Of a stretch of DNA of 15,247 nucleotides, positions 13,482 through 15,247 are shown one piece after another. The stretch is taken from the NCBI GenBank assembly GCA_002383285.1, contig DFXU01000016.1, positions 6,112-21,358 on the forward strand, written 5' to 3'. Origin of the DNA: Caryophanales bacterium UBA4100 (lineage in GTDB: Bacteria; Bacillota; Bacilli; Paenibacillales; UBA4045). A program made the translations under genes and the position numbers. The notes under the pieces were generated by a model. The model ran no database searches, was not told the origin of the DNA, and saw only the letters and a list, made by a program, of their open reading frames with translations. The stretch's first letter is position 1. Each line of letters starts with the position of its first letter.

Positions 13482-14838
13482 TCTTAACACCTTCCTCCCT
13501 AGTAGACGACACCAGACAATTAATCCGACCATCTGTCATACGAATATTCAATGTATCTCCTGGTTCAACTTGGGATATGGATTTTATTAATGCGGCTTCC
13601 TTCTCATCATAGACGAGGCTATAGCCCCTCTGCATAACCTTAAGCGGACTTAATGCATCTAACTGCCGAATTTGGCTATTCAACCTATTCTTCTCTTCCT
13701 TTTGCGTCATTCGAATGGTTAGAAGTAATGAAGCACCAGCTCTGTCTATTCGTGCTCTTGCTGCAAGAATTTGTTGACCAGGATGATGCTTGGAGAGCAC
13801 TTTTTCCATATGCCTTGCTTGCTCAGCTGATTTCTGAATGCGGGTGCGCATTCTATATAGGAGCTGCTCCTTCAGACGGTCTAAACGTTCTGTTGGCTGA
13901 AGAAGCTGTCTATGTGGTTGAGTTAATATTGATGAGCGTGCGATACGCGTCAGCGCTAATCGGCGACGTTCAACCTGCTGTTGTATTCGCTGTATAAGTC
14001 TTTGCGTGTTGTGAAGGATTTGTTGGCGAAGCTCTAAGTGATGAGGAACTGCAAGTTCTGCAGCTGCAGTGGGTGTAGCCGCTCGAAGGTCGGCAACGAA
14101 ATCTGCTATCGTAAAATCTGTCTCATGCCCTACTGCAGCAATAATAGGCAGCTTAGAAGCATAAATGCTACGAGCAACAACCTCTTCATTGAACGGCCAC
14201 AATTCCTCTAGTGAGCCGCCGCCCCGACCAACAATGAGCACATCTACCTCTGCCAGCTCATTCATGCGTTGAATAGCTTTCGCTATTAATGGCGCCGCTT
14301 GTGTCCCTTGAACAACAACGGGAAAGACGATAATAGGTACCGTCGGATACCTGCGCTGCAGTGTAATCAGGATGTCTCGAACAGCCGCACCAGTCGGTGA
14401 GGTTATGACTCCAATAGCCTTCGGAAAACGCGGAATCTCTTTTTTGTGCTCCACAGCAAATAACCCCTCTGCCTCCAGCTTCGATTTCAGCTGCTCAAAA
14501 GCAAGGAATAAGCTGCCTATACCATCAGGCTGCATATGAGTTACATACAATTGATATTGACCATCTCGATCGTATACAGATATATTGCCTCGAGCTATGA
14601 CCATCGTGCCTTCCTTCGGAATGAAGGGCAGCCTTTGATTATGAGAAGCAAACATAATACTCTTAATCCGACTAGCTTGGTCCTTTAATGTGAAGTACAT
14701 GTGTCCACTGGAATGATGCGTAAAATTAGATATTTCTCCACGAACCCACACATCCTGAAGAAGACTATCCCCCTCAAGCTTCATCTTAATATATTTGGTC
14801 AATTCTTTAATAGATAGAATACGCTGTTCCTTCTGCAC
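13471..14838 (-). CDS. xseA: Exodeoxyribonuclease VII large subunit
   Basis: A 455-residue catalytic subunit of exonuclease VII, which degrades single-stranded DNA from both ends and releases short oligonucleotides. The N-terminal OB-fold (about 1-105) contains VWVRGEISNF and SGHMYFTLKD. The catalytic domain has AIGVITSPTGAAVRDI (141-156), GRGGGSLEELWPFNEE (204-219), AAVGHETDFTIADFVADLRA (234-253) and TPTAAAEL. A coiled-coil stretch (about 270-390) and a C-terminal OPLKVMQRGYSL-type segment (here SPLKVMQRGYSLVYD) finish it. The start codon is GTG, with GAGGTGA about 7 nt upstream; no ATG is positioned to replace it. Confidence 0.97.
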   Translation of the reverse strand: MQKEQRILSIKELTKYIKMKLEGDSLLQDVWVRGEISNFTHHSSGHMYFTLKDQASRIKSIMFASHNQRLPFIPKEGTMVIARGNISVYDRDGQYQLYVTHMQPDGIGSLFLAFEQLKSKLEAEGLFAVEHKKEIPRFPKAIGVITSPTGAAVRDILITLQRRYPTVPIIVFPVVVQGTQAAPLIAKAIQRMNELAEVDVLIVGRGGGSLEELWPFNEEVVARSIYASKLPIIAAVGHETDFTIADFVADLRAATPTAAAELAVPHHLELRQQILHNTQRLIQRIQQQVERRRLALTRIARSSILTQPHRQLLQPTERLDRLKEQLLYRMRTRIQKSAEQARHMEKVLSKHHPGQQILAARARIDRAGASLLLTIRMTQKEEKNRLNSQIRQLDALSPLKVMQRGYSLVYDEKEAALIKSISQVEPGDTLNIRMTDGRINCLVSSTREEGVKNEG

Positions 14839-14866
14839 GAGTTCGTCACCTCACTCTAGTATAACG

Positions 14867-15247
14867 TTACAGCCCTGCTGAACGTTCGGCAGCTTGCAAT
14901 GTGTTCTGAAGCAGCATAGTAATCGTCATCGGTCCAACTCCGCCTGGAACGGGTGTTATATATCCTGCGACCTCTTTCACATCTTCAAGATCAACATCTC
15001 CAGCAAGCTTGCCATTCTCAAGTCGATTCACGCCTACATCAATCACAACAGCACCAGGCTTCACCCAGCTCCGCTTAACGAGATTTGCCTTGCCAACCGC
15101 TGCAATCAGAATATCCGCTTGACTTGTAATTGCTTCGATATTCTTAGTCCTTGAATGACAGATCGTTACAGTTGCATGCTCGCGGAGCAGAAGCATCGAA
15201 ACTGGCTTGCCTACAATGTTACTTCGTCCAATGATTACCGCATGTTT
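14867..15247 (-). CDS. folD: FolD bifunctional methylene-THF dehydrogenase/cyclohydrolase, C-terminal part (partial)
   Basis: The C-terminal 126 residues or so of FolD; the 5' part lies beyond the right edge. FolD oxidises 5,10-methylene-THF with NADP+ and hydrolyses the product to 10-formyl-THF, supplying purine and formyl-Met synthesis. The NADP-binding domain motifs are clear: HAVIIGRSNIVGKPVSM, then ATVTICHSRT, then ADILIAAVGKANLVKRSWVKPGAVVIDVG, and the C-terminal PVPGGVGPMTITMLLQNT. The frame continues without interruption to the window edge, past the internal ATG at 15196. It lies 28 nt before xseA, as in bacilli. Confidence 0.97.
   Translation of the reverse strand, partial: KHAVIIGRSNIVGKPVSMLLLREHATVTICHSRTKNIEAITSQADILIAAVGKANLVKRSWVKPGAVVIDVGVNRLENGKLAGDVDLEDVKEVAGYITPVPGGVGPMTITMLLQNTLQAAERSAGL

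Noticed and set aside
13482..13532. Upstream start extending xseB by 17 residues
   Set aside because: The extension has no family match and no ribosome site, whereas ATG 13481 has a good one and gives the normal 83-residue length.
13210..13612. Overlapping plus-strand ORFs of 126 and 114 residues across xseB/xseA
   Set aside because: Antisense to two well-supported genes; low-complexity Ser/Leu-rich translations typical of shadows.
1..15247. Phage, IS element, CRISPR array, tRNA or toxin-antitoxin system
   Set aside because: No direct repeats with regular spacing, transposase or integrase motifs, or cloverleaf sequence were seen; genes are packed core-genome operons.

Overview
The window is a chromosomal housekeeping and sporulation block from an endospore-forming Firmicute. 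The minus-strand order folD-xseA-xseB-ispA-dxs-tlyA-argR-recN-spoIVB-spo0A is the arrangement known from Bacillus subtilis. The steA/steB-like pair and the glycosyltransferases after spo0A point to Paenibacillaceae (Paenibacillus or Cohnella type) rather than Bacillus itself. The genus is an inference from gene order and protein character, not from a search.

Layout, right to left in the direction of transcription. First comes folD (cut by the right edge), then xseA and xseB (exonuclease VII, 11-nt overlap), then ispA (1-nt overlap with xseB). A gap of about 124 nt follows, with a candidate promoter and a terminator-like hairpin, and then dxs, tlyA, a small membrane-anchored protein of unknown function, argR (4-nt overlap) and recN. 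After a roughly 175-nt gap with inverted repeats comes spoIVB, which ends in a clear intrinsic terminator that overlaps its own stop codon. A 444-nt AT-rich regulatory region follows, holding a near-consensus sigma-H promoter and three exact 0A boxes, and then spo0A with a TTG start.

Beyond spo0A, one gene lies on the plus strand: an FMN-dependent nitronate monooxygenase / FabK-like oxidoreductase that converges on spo0A across a shared hairpin. Upstream of it and divergent is a second minus-strand operon: steA, a steB/MctB-like membrane protein, a GT2 glycosyltransferase whose start lies inside the steB-like gene, and a MraY/WecA-type membrane phosphosugar transferase that runs off the left edge. 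This operon looks like an envelope or cell-separation module.

Functionally the window combines one-carbon metabolism (folD), DNA repair (xseAB, recN), isoprenoid precursor synthesis (dxs, ispA), rRNA methylation (tlyA), arginine regulation (argR), sporulation control (spo0A and the SpoIVB checkpoint protease) and cell-surface biogenesis. Most of it is well-known core genome, and I see no phage, IS element, CRISPR array, tRNA or rRNA. The less ordinary items are the steAB-glycosyltransferase module with its actinobacterial parallel, the uncharacterised TM protein between tlyA and argR, the GDG-to-GDA change in Dxs, the Cys-rich tail of the oxidoreductase, and the regulatory DNA before spo0A and dxs.
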